Assembly (NCBI GenBank): GCA_964531025.1
Contig: CAZHDY010000004.1
Coordinates: 73,018-137,017 of the forward strand
Source: CALMEC01 sp964531025
GTDB taxonomy: Bacteria > Actinomycetota > Thermoleophilia > Miltoncostaeales > Miltoncostaeaceae
Reading direction: 5' to 3'
DNA length: 64,000 nucleotides
Part shown: one piece after another, positions 50,782-58,908 of the stretch
Position numbering within the stretch: the first letter of the stretch is position 1
Layout of the letters: the number at the start of each line of letters is the position of its first letter
Notes under the pieces: model-generated
The model's database searches: none
What the model saw: only the letters and a program-made list of their open reading frames with translations
What the model was told of the DNA's origin: nothing
Made by a program: the position numbers and the translations under genes

Positions 50782-51735
50782 ATGCTCACCTCACGATCCC
50801 CCATCGGCCGCACGGACCTGGCCGTCTCACCCATCTGCCTCGGCGCCAACGTCTTCGGCTGGACCGCCGACGAGGCCACCTCGCACGCCATCCTCGACGC
50901 GTACATCGAGATGGGCGGCAACTTCATCGACAGCGCCAACATCTACTCGGCGTGGGTGCCCGGCCTCTCGGGTGGCGAGTCGGAGACGATCATCGGTCGC
51001 TGGCTCGCCAAGCGCGGCCGACGCGACGACGTCGTCATCGCCACCAAGGTCGGCAAGGAAGGCGGACCGTTCACGCAGGGGCTCTCTCGCCAGCAGATCC
51101 GTGACGGGGTGGAAGGTTCGCTGCAGCGACTGCAGACAGACCACATCGACCTCTACTACTCGCACGAGGACGACCCGGACACTCCGCTGGAGGAAACGGC
51201 ACAGGCGTTCGACGAGCTCGTCCGCGAGGGGAAGGTGCGCGTGCTCGGGGCATCCAACTTCACTGCAGACCGTCTGCAGGCGGCCCTCGACGTCAGCGCC
51301 GCCGAGGGGCTCGCCCGCTACGAGATCCTGCAGCCGCTCTACAGCCTGGTGGAACGCGACTACGAGAACGGGCTCTCGGAGGTCTGTGCGGCGAACGACC
51401 TTTCGGTGGCACCGTACTACGCTCTCGCCCGCGGCTTTCTCACCGGCAAGTACCGTCCCGACGACCCGCTGCCCGAGACCCCACGCGCGGTGGCCATCAG
51501 CGACCTGTACTTCAACGACAGAGGCTGGAGCGTGGTGCGCGGGCAGGACGTGGTGGCATCGGCCCATGGCGTCACCAACACCGCCGTGGCCCTGGCCTGG
51601 CTCCGCGCCAAACCCGGTGTCGTCTCTCCGATCGCCAGCGCTACGAGCGTGGAGCAGGTGGTTGCACTGGCGGAGGCGGCCCGGCTCGATCTGAGCTCCG
51701 ACGAGGTCGAGTTGCTGGACGCCGCGGGGTCCTGA
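50782..51735 (+). CDS. Aldo/keto reductase
   Basis: A 317-residue NADPH-dependent reductase of the AKR family (YajO/Tas-like group). The catalytic tetrad is placed as expected: GGNFIDSANIYSAW (Asp, Tyr), VVIATKVGKEG (Lys) and DHIDLYYSHEDD (His). The cofactor loop PIASATSVEQV is near the C-terminus. It reduces aldehydes or ketones; substrate not predictable. ATG 50782 is preferred over an upstream in-frame GTG because it starts at the conserved strand. tRNA genes follow. Confidence 0.9.
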   Translation: MLTSRSPIGRTDLAVSPICLGANVFGWTADEATSHAILDAYIEMGGNFIDSANIYSAWVPGLSGGESETIIGRWLAKRGRRDDVVIATKVGKEGGPFTQGLSRQQIRDGVEGSLQRLQTDHIDLYYSHEDDPDTPLEETAQAFDELVREGKVRVLGASNFTADRLQAALDVSAAEGLARYEILQPLYSLVERDYENGLSEVCAANDLSVAPYYALARGFLTGKYRPDDPLPETPRAVAISDLYFNDRGWSVVRGQDVVASAHGVTNTAVALAWLRAKPGVVSPIASATSVEQVVALAEAARLDLSSDEVELLDAAGS

Positions 51736-51820
51736 TCGACCGGAGGAGGCCCGCCCGAAACAACGGCTGTCGGGCTGGTCGCATTTCGAGGGACGGCTGC
51801 TATCATCCCCCGGCGCGCGA

Positions 51821-51892
51821 GGGCGGTTAGCTCAGCGGTAGAGCACCTGCCTTACAAGCAGGGGGCCGGCAGTTCAAATCTGTCACCGCCCA
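51821..51892 (+). tRNA. tRNA-Val (anticodon TAC)
   Basis: Acceptor GGGCGGT/ACCGCCC, anticodon arm CCTGC-CTTACAA-GCAGG and T-arm with GTTCAAATC are all present. No encoded CCA. It stands 17 bp upstream of tRNA-Asp. Confidence 0.94.
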
Positions 51893-51909
51893 TGTCACGT
51901 GCCATCCCT

Positions 51910-51984
51910 GGGGGTGTAGCTCAGCTTGGTTAGAGCACTGGACTGTCAATCCAGAGGCCGCGGGTTCGAGTCCCGTCACTCCCG
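51910..51984 (+). tRNA. tRNA-Asp (anticodon GTC)
   Basis: Acceptor GGGGGTG/CACTCCC (with one G-U), anticodon arm CTGGA-CTGTCAA-TCCAG and T-arm with GGTTCGAGTCC. Discriminator G73, as expected for Asp. CCA is not encoded. Confidence 0.94.
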
Positions 51985-51990
51985 TTTCTC

Positions 51991-52016
51991 ACGAACCCCG
52001 CTCCGGCGGGGTTCGT
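51991..52016 (+). terminator. Terminator of the tRNA-Val/tRNA-Asp unit
   Basis: ACGAACCCCGC and GCGGGGTTCGT pair perfectly (11 bp) around a TCCG tetraloop, followed by CGTTT. Confidence 0.82.
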
Positions 52017-52116
52017 CGTTTCCGCACCCTGCCCATCCCGACACGCGACAATCGGGGTAAGGAATCGGCGCCCGCTGCCACTCACAGGGTGACGAGAGGC
52101 GAGCAAAGGACAGACG

Positions 52117-52359
52117 GTGGCCCACCATCATGGGATGAAGGAACGACGAGCATCGACCGTCGCCACGCCACACGGACCACGTGACGACGCGGCCTGGCGA
52201 GCCTCGGTGCTCACTGCCGCGGGGGTCGCGCCCCAAGCCGCGGACGCGATCGCCGGGCACACCGGGATCGACGTGCACGCGCTCGTGTCGCTGGTCGAAC
52301 GCGGCTGCCCCGTCCATCTCGCGTTGCGACTCGTGCACGACGGGTCGGCGGCAGCATGA
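52117..52359 (+). CDS. Small protein leading an ECF sigma operon
   Basis: An 80-residue protein (GTG 52117 with AAAGGA 6 nt upstream). It has a histidine-rich start (AHHHGMKERR) and a helical region WRASVLTAAGVAPQAADAIA, IDVHALVSLVERGCPVHLAL. Its stop overlaps the sigma-factor ATG by 4 nt. No family recognised. As the first gene of a five-gene overlapping operon it may be a small regulator of the sigma factor or of the enzymes. Confidence 0.65.
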   Translation: MAHHHGMKERRASTVATPHGPRDDAAWRASVLTAAGVAPQAADAIAGHTGIDVHALVSLVERGCPVHLALRLVHDGSAAA

Positions 52360-53009
52360 GCAGAGAGCACACGACCAGTACGGGTCCGACGACGCACGAC
52401 GACCAGGCGGCCGCGGTGGCCGACCGCGATCGGTGGCTCGTCCCCCTTGCGGGATCGGGCTCCGATCACGAGCAGGCGGTGCGCGACCTGCACGCGCTCC
52501 TGCTGAGAGCGGCACACACCGAGGTCCGACGACGGGCAGCGGCCATGGCATGCGCACATGACGGCGAGCTGAACGACATCGCGACCCAGTCCGCGGACGA
52601 CGCGCTCGTCACCGTGCTCGCAAAGCTCAGCACGTTCGAGGGCCGCAGCCGGTTCACGACATGGGCGTACAAGTTCGCGGTCAACATCGCCGGCGTGGCC
52701 GTGCGACGTCACGCCTGGGCCGATCGGCAGATGCGCGCGCCGGCCGAGGCGCTGGACCGCCTCACCGACATGACCCACGACCCGGCCGCGCGCTCCGAGG
52801 AACGCGACGCGCTCCGCCGGATCCGCGATGCGATGACCCATCTGACCGAACACCAGCGCCGAGTCCTGGTACTCCTCGCCGTCGACGGGGTGCCGATCGA
52901 CGTGCTGGCCGAACGCCTCTCCACCAACCGAAACGCGCTGTACAAGACCCTCCACGATGCGCGGCGCCGACTCCGCGCCGTCCTCGACGAGAGCGAGGTG
53001 ACCCCATGA
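52356..53009 (+). CDS. ECF-type RNA polymerase sigma factor
   Basis: A 217-residue sigma factor. Region 2 includes ADDALVTVLAKLSTFEGRSR and FTTWAYKFAVNIAGVAVRRH; region 4 is LTEHQRRVLVLLAVDGVPID with LAERLSTNRNALYKTLHDAR. It is followed, with 4-nt overlap, by a zinc anti-sigma gene, giving a typical redox- or stress-responsive sigma/anti-sigma cassette. The operon's enzymes are then its likely targets. Confidence 0.9.
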   Translation: MSREHTTSTGPTTHDDQAAAVADRDRWLVPLAGSGSDHEQAVRDLHALLLRAAHTEVRRRAAAMACAHDGELNDIATQSADDALVTVLAKLSTFEGRSRFTTWAYKFAVNIAGVAVRRHAWADRQMRAPAEALDRLTDMTHDPAARSEERDALRRIRDAMTHLTEHQRRVLVLLAVDGVPIDVLAERLSTNRNALYKTLHDARRRLRAVLDESEVTP

Positions 53010-53233
53010 CCGCACACGGACCCGTGATCTCCGCGTTGCTCGGCCCCCGCGAACCGGAACTCGACTGCGATGCGTGCTTCGACCTGATCGACGAGTACGT
53101 CGACCTGATGGTCGCCGGCGAGGATGCCCCGAGCCTTCATCCACGGATGCGAGCACACCTGACCGGGTGTCCGGTCTGCCAAGAGGAGTACGAATCCCTG
53201 TACACACTTGTGAGAGAAGGAGAGGCGGCATGA
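53006..53233 (+). CDS. Zinc-binding anti-sigma factor (ZAS type)
   Basis: A 75-residue protein with CDACFDLIDEYVDLMVAG and HPRMRAHLTGCPVCQEEYES. The latter contains HxxxCxxC, the ZAS zinc motif that holds ECF sigma factors and often releases them when the cysteines are oxidised. No transmembrane helix, so it is cytosolic like RsrA. It overlaps both neighbours by 4 nt. The dedicated partner is the sigma factor just upstream. Confidence 0.86.
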   Translation: MTAHGPVISALLGPREPELDCDACFDLIDEYVDLMVAGEDAPSLHPRMRAHLTGCPVCQEEYESLYTLVREGEAA

Positions 53234-54480
53234 GCACAACGGACCGATTCGACGTCGTCATCGTCGGCGGCGGAGTGGCCGCCGGAGCCTGCGCGTCGAC
53301 GCTTCGCGAGAAGGGCTTCGAGGGCACCATCGCGGTGGCCTGCGCCGAGCCCTACGCGCCGTACACACGACCGGGCCTCACCAAGAACGTGCTGCGTGGT
53401 GAGAAGCCCGAGCACGCCGCCCTGTGGAAGAAGCCGGAGTGGTACGCGGAACACGGGATCGAGGTCCTCATCGGAGCGGCCGCCACCGACCTCGACACGC
53501 GCGGACGACAGGTTCGGGTGGCGGGCCGTTCGATCGCCTACGGGAACCTCGTGCTGGCAACGGGAGCCGAGCCCCGCTCGCTGCCGTTCGATGCGAGCGT
53601 CGCCGAGCGCGTCCACGTCATCCGCTCGTTCGCGGATGCGCAGGGCGTGCGACCGCATCTGGGCGAGGGGAACAGTTGGCTGGTCATCGGGGGCGGGTTC
53701 ATCGGTGCGGAGTTCGCCGCAAGCGCACGTCTGACGGGCAGTGACGTGCATCTCGTCATGCCCGAGAAGCACATCCTCCTGGCGCCGTTCGGAGACACCG
53801 CGGCCCGGTGGTTCGACCGGCGGCTGCGTGATCAGGGCGTTACCGTCCATGCGGGTGACGGCGTTGAGAGCGTCGAACCGGAGGGCGACGCGCTTCGCGT
53901 CCGGTTGACAAGCGGGACCGATCTCACCGTCGACCAGGTCTGTGTCGGGATCGGGGTGGCACCCAACGTCGGCCTCGCGCAGCAGGCCGGTCTGGAGCTG
54001 GCCGAGGGCGGCATCGCCACCGACCGATCGCTGCGGACGAGCGCCGACGGTGTCTACGCAGCCGGCGACGTCTGCGCGTACGACAGCGTCCTGCACGGAC
54101 GACGCGTGCGCATCGAGCACTGGGATGTCGCACGCACCCACGGTGAGCACATCGCCGAGCAGATCGCCGATGGCGAACACCGCGACTACCGGGAGCTTCC
54201 GTACTTCTTCGGAACCCTGGGCAAGTGGGCGTTCCTGGAGTACGTCGGGGTCGGCGTCGGTACCGCCATCCCCCGCGGATCATTGGACGGCGACGAAATG
54301 AGCATCGCATACCTGGATGAGGACGACGTCCTGGTAGGGCTGCTGACAGTGGGCCGGTCCGACGATCTCGATGCTGCGCGAGTCCTGGTCCCGCAGCGCG
54401 CGGCGCTTGACCGCGACGCACTGCGCGACGCCGATCGGACGATCGAATCCACCGTACGAGGAGAGGACGTGACGGCATGA
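53230..54480 (+). CDS. FAD-dependent pyridine-nucleotide oxidoreductase
   Basis: A 416-residue ferredoxin/rubredoxin-reductase-like flavoenzyme. It has an N-terminal FAD loop FDVVIVGGGVAAGACASTLR, PYTRPGLTKNVLRG, a NAD(P) loop SWLVIGGGFIGAEFAASARL, and the second FAD motif GVYAAGDVCAYDS. A C-terminal reductase dimer domain follows (YRELPYFFGTLGKWAFLEYV). It moves electrons between NAD(P)H and a protein or small acceptor. ATG 53230 overlaps the anti-sigma stop, and the 3' end overlaps the cysteine-dioxygenase-like gene. Confidence 0.88.
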   Translation: MSTTDRFDVVIVGGGVAAGACASTLREKGFEGTIAVACAEPYAPYTRPGLTKNVLRGEKPEHAALWKKPEWYAEHGIEVLIGAAATDLDTRGRQVRVAGRSIAYGNLVLATGAEPRSLPFDASVAERVHVIRSFADAQGVRPHLGEGNSWLVIGGGFIGAEFAASARLTGSDVHLVMPEKHILLAPFGDTAARWFDRRLRDQGVTVHAGDGVESVEPEGDALRVRLTSGTDLTVDQVCVGIGVAPNVGLAQQAGLELAEGGIATDRSLRTSADGVYAAGDVCAYDSVLHGRRVRIEHWDVARTHGEHIAEQIADGEHRDYRELPYFFGTLGKWAFLEYVGVGVGTAIPRGSLDGDEMSIAYLDEDDVLVGLLTVGRSDDLDAARVLVPQRAALDRDALRDADRTIESTVRGEDVTA

Positions 54481-55076
54481 GCACCGCGCACCAGCAGGTT
54501 GACGCCGCCCGACTGCCGCAGTCGTGGCGCGATGTGGTGTCACCACCCGACCACATCGTCGAGCGGGCGAAGCATCATCTGCGCGACCATCCTTCGGGCG
54601 TGCTCGACACCGACGCGCTCGCACAGTTGGTGGCCGACGTGACCGCCGACCGACTGGCCTGGGAACCGCTGGTCGTGGTCGATCCCGACCGACGCCGCTA
54701 CCGGCTGGTCTACGAGGACGAGCGCCTCGACCTGTGGGTGCTCAGCTGGATGCCCGGCCAGGCCACGGGACTGCACGATCACGGAACATCGGCGGTGGCG
54801 CTGACCGCAGCCCAGGGAAGCGTCATCGAGCGACACCTCGTCATCGGGGACGAGCCCACGCGGCGGATCCTCACCCCCGGCCCCGTCCACACCGGTCGCG
54901 GCGGCTACATCCACGCCGTGGGCCACCACGAGGGCTCGCCGGCCGTGACCATCCACGCGTACTCCCCGCCGCTGATCCAGGTGGGCCAGTACCGCGCGGC
55001 GGAGGACGGACAGATCTGGCGCGAGATCCAGCACGGCCGGCAGGAACTCCTGGACCACACGATCGACCTGGGGTGA
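54477..55076 (+). CDS. Cysteine dioxygenase-like cupin protein
   Basis: A 199-residue cupin of the cysteine-dioxygenase type I family. The iron-binding motif is seen in PGQATGLHDHGTSAVALTAA (HxH) with the third ligand in GGYIHAVGHHEG (His). It may oxidise cysteine or another small thiol to the sulfinic acid. Its 4-nt overlap with the flavoenzyme and membership in a sigma/zinc-anti-sigma operon point to thiol or redox stress handling (inference). Confidence 0.84.
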   Translation: MSTAHQQVDAARLPQSWRDVVSPPDHIVERAKHHLRDHPSGVLDTDALAQLVADVTADRLAWEPLVVVDPDRRRYRLVYEDERLDLWVLSWMPGQATGLHDHGTSAVALTAAQGSVIERHLVIGDEPTRRILTPGPVHTGRGGYIHAVGHHEGSPAVTIHAYSPPLIQVGQYRAAEDGQIWREIQHGRQELLDHTIDLG

Positions 55077-55209
55077 GCCGGGCCCGGCCTCACCGGCGCG
55101 TACCCATATGAGGAACACCCCACGGAGTTGAACACCGGGGCACCGTTGCCGACCCTCGCCCGAGGTCGACACCGCCCCGTGTACCGTCCCGGTCAGGGAG
55201 GTATCACCC

Positions 55210-55686
55210 ATGAGCGACGCAACACCTCGGGCGCCCCGGCTCCCTCCGCCGTGGTTCATCCACACGGCGTGGCGCGTCCATCGCGCCCTGTACCGGGTGA
55301 GTGGTGGACGATTCCTCTGGGCCCCGTCCGACAAGCGCGGGTGGGGAGCGCTCCGCCTGACGGTGGTGGGACGGACGTCCGGCCGACAGCGCAGCGTGAT
55401 CATCGCCTACCTCGACGACGGCCCGAACCTCATCGCGATCGCGATGAACGGCTGGGGCGAGGGACATCCCGCCTGGTGGCGAAACCTGGAGGCGAACCCG
55501 GACGCCGTCATCCGGCTGGCACGTCAGGGGCCGCGTCGCGTACGCGCGCGCCGGGCCGTCGGTGAGGAGCGGGACCGGCTCTGGCAACGCTGGGTGGCCG
55601 TCGATCCGACGTTCGAGGCCCATGCGGCCCGGCGATCGACCGACACTCCGATGATCGTCCTCGAACCGCAGGACGAAGTCGGCTGA
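55210..55686 (+). CDS. Deazaflavin (F420)-dependent nitroreductase-family protein
   Basis: A 158-residue split-beta-barrel protein of the DUF385/Ddn group. Features are LRLTVVGRTSGRQRSVIIAY, GPNLIAIAMNGWGEGHPAWW, then RNLEANPDAVIRL. Family members use reduced F420 to reduce quinones or nitro compounds and are typical of actinobacteria. ATG 55210. A perfect terminator hairpin follows. Confidence 0.87.
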   Translation: MSDATPRAPRLPPPWFIHTAWRVHRALYRVSGGRFLWAPSDKRGWGALRLTVVGRTSGRQRSVIIAYLDDGPNLIAIAMNGWGEGHPAWWRNLEANPDAVIRLARQGPRRVRARRAVGEERDRLWQRWVAVDPTFEAHAARRSTDTPMIVLEPQDEVG

Positions 55687-55719
55687 CGAGACACCGAGCC
55701 CCCAGTCGTGGCGGCTCGC

Positions 55720-55753
55720 GGACCTCGACGTCGGCATCCCGACGTCGAGGTCC
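55720..55753. terminator. Bidirectional terminator hairpin
   Basis: A perfect 13-bp stem (55720-55732 with 55741-55753; arms contain GACCTCGACGTC and GACGTCGAGGTC) around an 8-nt loop, between convergent genes. Confidence 0.8.
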
Positions 55754-55765
55754 ACACACCCGTGG

Positions 55766-56488
55766 TTACTGCTCGGAGTCGACCGCCTCGGCGGGGGTCG
55801 GTGCGCCGGCGTTGGGGTTGCCCTTCTTCCAGCTCTTGCGGGCAGCCGGCGGGAGGGGCGGCGTTGCCGGAATCGTCGCGGCGTCCTCGGCCACGGCCGG
55901 TGTCACCGGGCCGTTGACCACGATCGCGCGCTCACACGATCGGTCCGCGATGTCGTTGGCACGGATGAACGTGACGTCCCACCCGCGACCGCAGTGGATG
56001 CGATCGACCGCACCGTCGTCGGCCACGGCCATGATCAGGTCGTTCCCACGTCCCCCGAAGACCATGTCGGCGCCGCCACCCGCCCAGATGCGGTCGTTGC
56101 CCCACGATCCGAAGAGGCGGTCGTCGCCACTGCCGCCGACGATGATGTCGTTGCCGTAACCACCGTTGACCACGTCGGCGCCCTGCTGACCCCAGAGGAC
56201 GTCGTGACCGAGTCCACCGTTGATGACGTCGTCACCCTCGTTGCCCTGGATGCGGTCGCGGCCCGGACCACCGTTCAGCAGATCGTTGCCGGCGCCTCCC
56301 GACACGAGATCGTTGCCCTTCCCGGCGCCCACGACGTCGTTGCCGGCGAGAGCTTGGATCTGATCGGCATGTGCCGTGCCGAACAGAGCGTCGCCGTCAT
56401 CCGTTCCGTTGACGACAGCGGCGGTCGCCATCGATGCCGAAGCCGCAAGACAGGCGATGCCCATCGCGAATCGTCCACGCGTTCCCAT
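55766..56488 (-). CDS. Secreted RTX (hemolysin-type calcium-binding) repeat protein
   Basis: A 240-residue exported protein. A signal peptide (MGTRGRFAMGIACLAASASM) is followed by about nine tandem calcium-binding nonapeptides, for example GGAGNDLLNGGPGRDRIQG, GGLGHDVLWGQQGADVVNGG and GGSGDDRLFGSWGNDRIWAG. A Cys pair frames the end of the repeat block (CGRGWDVTF, DRSCERAIV). The tail is basic. No enzymatic domain is fused. Likely a calcium-stabilised surface or extracellular protein. Confidence 0.9.
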   Translation of the reverse strand: MGTRGRFAMGIACLAASASMATAAVVNGTDDGDALFGTAHADQIQALAGNDVVGAGKGNDLVSGGAGNDLLNGGPGRDRIQGNEGDDVINGGLGHDVLWGQQGADVVNGGYGNDIIVGGSGDDRLFGSWGNDRIWAGGGADMVFGGRGNDLIMAVADDGAVDRIHCGRGWDVTFIRANDIADRSCERAIVVNGPVTPAVAEDAATIPATPPLPPAARKSWKKGNPNAGAPTPAEAVDSEQ

Positions 56489-56670
56489 CGGTCCCCTCCG
56501 TTCAAGTGCTTCTAAGACAGACGGGACCCTGCCAGCGGTGCACCCTCAATGGGTGAGCCCGACGTTCGGTGGGTGTAAATCATTTGCGTGACAACGACAT
56601 GCCACCGTCATGCTCCGCGGACGGTTCCGCCGCCCCGGGCGGAGGGCGTCGACGCTGCCCGAGCCCGACG

Positions 56671-57285
56671 TCAGGCTGCCGGCGAGGCGTCCTCCGCCAC
56701 GTAGTACGCGTCGAGACCATTCGAGCGGCGGCCCCGGCGATTGCGGAACTGGTAGAGCCCGGTAATCCCCAGGAGCAGGACGATCAGCACGAACGCTGTG
56801 AGCGCCAGGACCGGGATCGTCACGTAGCCGAACTCCTCGATCCACTTGAACGAGCACGGGATACCCGCCTTGCACTGCGCGGACTCCGACTCGGGGTGGA
56901 TCTCGACCCAGACATGATGTGCCGAGATGCCGGCCCCGATGATCGGGACGATCATGGCCGCCCAGGTCAGCCACCAGTACTTGAGGATCGCGACGGCCAC
57001 GAGGACGAAGATCAGCGGGTACATGAAGCCGCGCTCCTGCCAGCACAGGCGACAGGGCACGAAGTCGGCGATCTCGGACATGAAGAGGCTGCCGAACGTC
57101 GCGACCGTCGCGACACCCCACGCCAACCACCCTCCGGTACGCCCGATCACCTCGAAGGGGGCGGCCAGCGTCGTCCGCGCCGAGCGGCTCACCGCCGCGG
57201 CGACGAGCCCGGCGATGAGAGCCAGGCACAGAACCTGGGCGGCCACGCCGAGCGACGCGAAGAACGAGATACCGAGATCGGTCAT
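56671..57285 (-). CDS. dsbB: DsbB-family disulfide bond formation protein
   Basis: A 204-residue membrane oxidoreductase. The first redox pair is FVPCRLCWQERGFMYPL (CxxC with the quinone-side Arg), the second is SAQCKAGIPCSFKW. Several transmembrane helices surround these. It passes electrons from DsbA-type proteins to quinones, reoxidising them. It has an extra N-terminal helix compared with E. coli DsbB. Two membrane-anchored DsbA-like proteins at 61.0-63.0 kb are the likely partners. Confidence 0.88.
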   Translation of the reverse strand: MTDLGISFFASLGVAAQVLCLALIAGLVAAAVSRSARTTLAAPFEVIGRTGGWLAWGVATVATFGSLFMSEIADFVPCRLCWQERGFMYPLIFVLVAVAILKYWWLTWAAMIVPIIGAGISAHHVWVEIHPESESAQCKAGIPCSFKWIEEFGYVTIPVLALTAFVLIVLLLGITGLYQFRNRRGRRSNGLDAYYVAEDASPAA

Positions 57286-57427
57286 TGGGTCATCCTGGGG
57301 AGGGCTGGATCACATCCGAACGCGCGCCGAACGGAATGCCGGGCGTCCTGCAGTGCTTCGGCAGGATTCCACACCACCCCAACCCCGCCGAAGCGGGCGG
57401 GTGATGATCGTCACGGGGCCGCTCGTG

Positions 57428-58213
57428 TCAGAGGCCCATCGCGTGGAAGCCGGCATCGACGTACAGCACGTGCCCGCTCACACCGCTGGAGAGATCGGAC
57501 GCGAGGAACACGGCACTGCCGCCCACCTCCTCCTGGGTGATGGACCGACGCAGCGGCGAGCGCTCGGCCGCCTTGTCCGCCATCTCGAGGAAGCCGGGGA
57601 TGGATCGCGCCGCCAGGGTGCGGACGGGGCCCGCCGAGATGGCGTTCACCCGGATGCCGCTCTCGCCGAGATCCCAGGCGAGGTAGCGCACGATCGACTC
57701 CAGCGTCGACTTCGCCACCCCCATGACGTTGTACCCGGGCACCGCACGCTCGGCGGCCACGTACGACAGCGCCATGATCGAACCGCCGCCGCGCGCCTTC
57801 ATGAACGGCTCGGCACGACGCGCGAGCGCCGACAGCGAGTAGGCGGAGATGTCCGCGGCGAGCTCGAAGCCCTCGCGGTCGGTATCGACGAAGCGCCCGC
57901 CGAGGTCATCCGCGCGGGCGAAGGCCACGGCGTGCACCAGGATGTCGAGACCGCCCAGCCCCTCGGCTGCACCGGCGACCGCGTCGTCCAGCTGTCCGTC
58001 GTCCTGAACATCGAGCGGTAGGACCGGCCCCGGATCGGGGAGCGTGTCGGCCAGCTTCTGCACCTCCGCCCCCACCCGCTCGTTCTGGTAGGTGAACGCA
58101 CAGCGCGCACCCTGGGCGGACAGTTCCTTCGCGATCGCCCACGCGATGCTCCGCTTGTTCGCCACGCCGACGATCAGCGCCGTCTTACCGTCAAGAAGTC
58201 CCACCCGTGCCAC
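57428..58213 (-). CDS. fabI: Enoyl-ACP reductase FabI
   Basis: A 261-residue short-chain dehydrogenase of the FabI class, catalysing the last step of each fatty-acid elongation cycle. The NAD-binding start LLDGKTALIVGVANKRSIAW is the FabI-type pattern, and the active-site YxxxxxxK is YNVMGVAKSTLES. GIRVNAISAGPVRTLAARSI is the substrate loop. Full family length. No other fab genes adjoin it; the K+ uptake genes lie upstream on the same strand with a 38-nt gap. Confidence 0.94.
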   Translation of the reverse strand: MARVGLLDGKTALIVGVANKRSIAWAIAKELSAQGARCAFTYQNERVGAEVQKLADTLPDPGPVLPLDVQDDGQLDDAVAGAAEGLGGLDILVHAVAFARADDLGGRFVDTDREGFELAADISAYSLSALARRAEPFMKARGGGSIMALSYVAAERAVPGYNVMGVAKSTLESIVRYLAWDLGESGIRVNAISAGPVRTLAARSIPGFLEMADKAAERSPLRRSITQEEVGGSAVFLASDLSSGVSGHVLYVDAGFHAMGL

Positions 58214-58251
58214 CTGCCTCGTTGAACGTACGTTTCCCGCCGCCGCGATAT

Positions 58252-58908
58252 CTAGTCGAGCGCGGCGAACTGCTCCGCCTTGCGCGGCTCACCGGCGACC
58301 ACCAGGATGTCCCCCGCCTCCAGCACCGTCTCCGGCGTCGCGTAGGTGAACATACCGCCCTCCTGCTTGACCGCGACCACCGTGCAGTCGAATCGCTTAC
58401 GGATCTCGGCTTTCGCCAACGGCTTGCCGACCACCTCACGGGGTGCCGTCGTCTCGACGAGCGCGAAGTTCTCGTCGAGCTCCAGGTAGTCGATGGTCTG
58501 GCCCGACAGGGTGTGCGCCATCCGGACGCCCATGTCCCGCTCGGGGAAGATGATCCGGTGAGCACCGACCCGCTCCAGGATCGCTCCATGCGACGTGGTG
58601 ATCGCCTTCGCCCAGATCCGCGGGATGCGCAGGTCGACGAGAACGTAGGTCGCGATGATGCTGGACTCGGTATCCGAGGAACCGATCGACACCACACCGG
58701 TCTCGAAGTCGGCTGCGCCGATGTCACGCATGGCGTCGATGTCGGTGGCATCCACCTGAACGACGTGCTGCAGCGTGCGCGACGCGGCCTGCACCTTCTC
58801 GTGGTCGGAATCCACCGCGAGCACATCGTGCCCGAGCTCGACCAGTTCCTTTGCGAGAGACCGGCCGAACCGGCCGAGTCCGATGACGAGGACCTCACCT
58901 CTATCCAA
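58252..58908 (-). CDS. KtrA/TrkA-type potassium uptake regulatory subunit
   Basis: A 218-residue cytosolic RCK protein. The RCK_N Rossmann motif VLVIGLGRFGRSLAKELVEL binds nucleotide, VDATDIDAMRDIGAADFETG is the conserved second half, and residues ~135-218 form RCK_C (ALVETTAPREVVGKPLAKAE). It gates the membrane subunit encoded immediately upstream; the genes overlap by 8 nt. Confidence 0.92.
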   Translation of the reverse strand: MDRGEVLVIGLGRFGRSLAKELVELGHDVLAVDSDHEKVQAASRTLQHVVQVDATDIDAMRDIGAADFETGVVSIGSSDTESSIIATYVLVDLRIPRIWAKAITTSHGAILERVGAHRIIFPERDMGVRMAHTLSGQTIDYLELDENFALVETTAPREVVGKPLAKAEIRKRFDCTVVAVKQEGGMFTYATPETVLEAGDILVVAGEPRKAEQFAALD

